From assembly GCA_947564305.1 (NCBI GenBank), contig CANOBT010000213.1:1-8222 (forward strand): 8,222 nucleotides of DNA. The letters run 5' to 3'. Both the position numbers and the translations under genes were made by a program. How positions within the stretch are numbered: position 1 is the first letter of the stretch; the number at the start of each line of letters is the position of its first letter. This document shows, piece after piece, positions 6,537-8,222 of the stretch. Below the pieces are notes generated by a model, which worked only from the letters and a program-made list of their open reading frames with translations, did not search any database and was not told the DNA's origin. This DNA is from an uncultured Lachnospiraceae bacterium (lineage in GTDB: Bacteria > Bacillota_A > Clostridia > Lachnospirales > Lachnospiraceae).

Positions 6537-8222
6537 ATGGCAGGAAAAAAGATTTTAACATTGATTTTATCGGCGGCGATTTTGGCAGCATGTCCTTCCA
6601 TATCCGCTCTCGCAGTGGCGGGTACAGAGACAGGCGCACCTGCGGCCGAGGGTACGGAAGAAGGACAGGAAAAGACACCGGAGGAGCTTGCTGCCGAAGA
6701 GGATGCGAGAAGAAATGCAATTTACGAGATAGTGCCGGATTCCAACAATATCCCAGGATGGCCTGAAGGACCTAAGGTACATGCGGCATCCGCTATTGTA
6801 ATGGATATGGAGAGTGGGGCTGTGCTGTACGCAAAGGCTGCGGAGGAACAACATTTCCCGGCCAGTATTACAAAGCTTCTGACGACCCTGGTGGCATTGG
6901 AGGTTGGAACTCCTGAGGATACGGTCACATTTACGGAGGACAGTGTCAGTTTTCTGGAATATGATGATGCCAATATCGGCATGATTCCTGGCGAGCAGAT
7001 TACCTTGCGGGATGCGCTTCATGGAGTGCTTTTGGCCTCAGCAAATGAAGTGTCCTATGCGGTAGCTGAGAGCATGGGAACGAAAATGGGCGGCACATAT
7101 CAAACATTTATTGATCGGATGAATGACAGGGCGGCAGCGCTTGGCTGTACAGGCTCTCACTGGGTCAATGCGAATGGTCTGCATGACGACCAGCATTATA
7201 CAACGGCACATGACATGGCGAGAATTGCGGCGGCAGTGTATCAGCATGAAGCATTTCGCTCTATCATGGGAGATCTGAGCTATATTATTGCCCCTACAAG
7301 CCAACAGGAAGAACCGCGTGAATTATGGCAGAATCACAGGATGCTCATGCCGGATAACGAATACTATTATGAATACTGCACGGGTGGGAAAACCGGATAT
7401 ACAGACCAGTCAGGGACGACTCTGGTTACGATGGCTGACAATGGACAGATGCATTTGGCTGCAGTCGTGCTTGCGGATTATGGCCCGCTTGCCTATGAAG
7501 ATACCAGGGCGATTCTGGATTATGCCTTTGGTAATTTTTCCAAGGTTTCCATTACAGATAAAGAAGAGTCCGAGGATGTGGAACGTTTTCAGTCCGAGGA
7601 GCCTTACGTTGTTCTGCCGTCAGGAGTCGATTTCTCCCAACTGGAAAGTCAGATTACGGAAGCCGAGACACCTGTGGATTTAAAAGATATCCCTCTGGGA
7701 GAGGGTGAAGACTGGCATGCAGTCAAAACGGAACCGGCAGAAGGACAGCCTGGTGAAGATCCGGATGCAGAGAACGGGGAAGCACCGGCCGGAGAAGGCG
7801 GGGAGGCTCCCGAGGCCGGAGTGCCTGAAACAACGGTTTCGAGAAGAGATTCGGGGGTGTCTGCGTTTACCTCTTCTTTACACACAGGTACAGCGGCTTC
7901 GTTTGCGCCGGGCATCAGCACAACGGCCTCCGGCTCCTCCTCCAACCGCAATGCTGCCTCCTCCGGCAACCGGGGCGGCTTTATTACCTATACCTATGAA
8001 GGACAGGAGGTCGGACATGCAGCTATCGTACTAAGCCAGTCCTATTTCAAACAGGAGGAAGCAGAAGTACAGTGGAAGCCGGCCGACAGTGACAGCCAGA
8101 AAAAGGAGGAAAAGCCGCAGGAGCTACAGAAAAAAAGCCATATTTCACTGCCTGTAATTCTGATTGCGTCAGGAGGGCTTATTCTGATTTTGATTGTAGG
8201 TGTGAAAATTGGTACGGCCCGC
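6537..8222 (+). CDS. D-alanyl-D-alanine carboxypeptidase, peptidase S11 (3' end outside window)
   Basis: A penicillin-binding protein of the DacA/DacF type, which removes the terminal D-Ala from peptidoglycan pentapeptides outside the membrane. The frame is open for 562 codons to the window edge with no stop, so the C-terminus is cut by the window. An N-terminal signal sequence (KK, then hydrophobic 6-18) offers a signal peptidase I site near ALA (24-26) and also a lipobox-like LAAC ending at Cys19. The catalytic domain (about 75-335) has SITK (Ser110, Lys113), SAN (168-170) and KTG (285-287), all complete. The PBP5_C-like domain starts near YVVLPSGVDF (357-366), is interrupted by a low-complexity stretch (about 389-481) and resumes at FITYTYEGQEVG. 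A lysine-rich segment and a probable membrane helix (about 538-558) follow, a different anchor from the amphipathic helix of E. coli PBP5. GGAGG at 6526-6530 sets the start. The enzyme class is sure; its exact role (growth or sporulation) is not. Confidence 0.95.
   Translation, partial: MAGKKILTLILSAAILAACPSISALAVAGTETGAPAAEGTEEGQEKTPEELAAEEDARRNAIYEIVPDSNNIPGWPEGPKVHAASAIVMDMESGAVLYAKAAEEQHFPASITKLLTTLVALEVGTPEDTVTFTEDSVSFLEYDDANIGMIPGEQITLRDALHGVLLASANEVSYAVAESMGTKMGGTYQTFIDRMNDRAAALGCTGSHWVNANGLHDDQHYTTAHDMARIAAAVYQHEAFRSIMGDLSYIIAPTSQQEEPRELWQNHRMLMPDNEYYYEYCTGGKTGYTDQSGTTLVTMADNGQMHLAAVVLADYGPLAYEDTRAILDYAFGNFSKVSITDKEESEDVERFQSEEPYVVLPSGVDFSQLESQITEAETPVDLKDIPLGEGEDWHAVKTEPAEGQPGEDPDAENGEAPAGEGGEAPEAGVPETTVSRRDSGVSAFTSSLHTGTAASFAPGISTTASGSSSNRNAASSGNRGGFITYTYEGQEVGHAAIVLSQSYFKQEEAEVQWKPADSDSQKKEEKPQELQKKSHISLPVILIASGGLILILIVGVKIGTAR

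Noticed and set aside
6524..6766. 80-codon frame overlapping the start of the carboxypeptidase
   Set aside because: It is out of frame with the signal peptide and catalytic domain, and GGAGG is correctly spaced for 6537 instead.
7288..8034. Plus-strand frames of 131 and 109 codons and a minus-strand frame of 106 codons inside the carboxypeptidase
   Set aside because: The S11 reading frame runs unbroken from 6537 to the window end with all three catalytic motifs; these other frames are out of phase with it and have no family features.
8160..8222. Possible frameshift or pseudogene because the carboxypeptidase has no stop
   Set aside because: The frame is simply cut by the window edge, just after the C-terminal membrane helix.

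Overview
The window looks like ordinary chromosomal DNA from a low-to-moderate-GC Gram-positive anaerobe. I would place it in Clostridia, most likely Lachnospiraceae. This is inference from the strong AGGAGG-type ribosome binding sites, the tandem-PAS hybrid kinase style, the Bacillus/Clostridium-type glucose-6-phosphate isomerase (449 aa), the membrane-anchored FHA protein and the S11 D-Ala-D-Ala carboxypeptidase with a C-terminal membrane anchor. No database search was possible. All five genes are on the + strand. I see no mobile element, CRISPR array, tRNA or rRNA.

Layout. (1) 75-2360: cytoplasmic hybrid sensor histidine kinase (two PAS-type regions, HisKA, HATPase, C-terminal receiver), followed by a strong intrinsic terminator at 2496-2525. 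(2) 2361-2672: a 312-base spacer with the terminator, two short direct repeats of 10-base period, a -10 box and a small palindrome. (3) 2673-4004: an unrecognised three-helix membrane protein with a long charged, low-complexity cytoplasmic tail ending in a short helix. (4) 4005-4233: a spacer with a good sigma-A-type promoter (TTGAAT-17-TAAAAT) and a leader of about 110 bases containing mutually exclusive hairpins. (5) 4234-5583: pgi, with a terminator at 5634-5667. (6) 5756-6391: a single-pass membrane protein with a C-terminal FHA domain. (7) 6413-6464: an 18-bp hairpin, probably a terminator. (8) 6537 to the window end: an S11 D-Ala-D-Ala carboxypeptidase that is open at the right edge and therefore 3' truncated by the window.

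How the genes may work together. Most genes have their own promoter and/or terminator signals, so this reads as a row of mostly single-gene units rather than one operon. pgi serves central carbon metabolism. The FHA protein and the carboxypeptidase are both envelope proteins; FHA domains bind phosphothreonine, so a link to Ser/Thr kinase control of wall synthesis is reasonable, but no kinase is visible here. The hybrid kinase has no partner in the window.

I do not see a clear new multi-gene system. The parts most worth a second look are the uncharacterised membrane protein, the low-complexity insertion inside the C-terminal domain of the carboxypeptidase, and the competing hairpins in the pgi leader.
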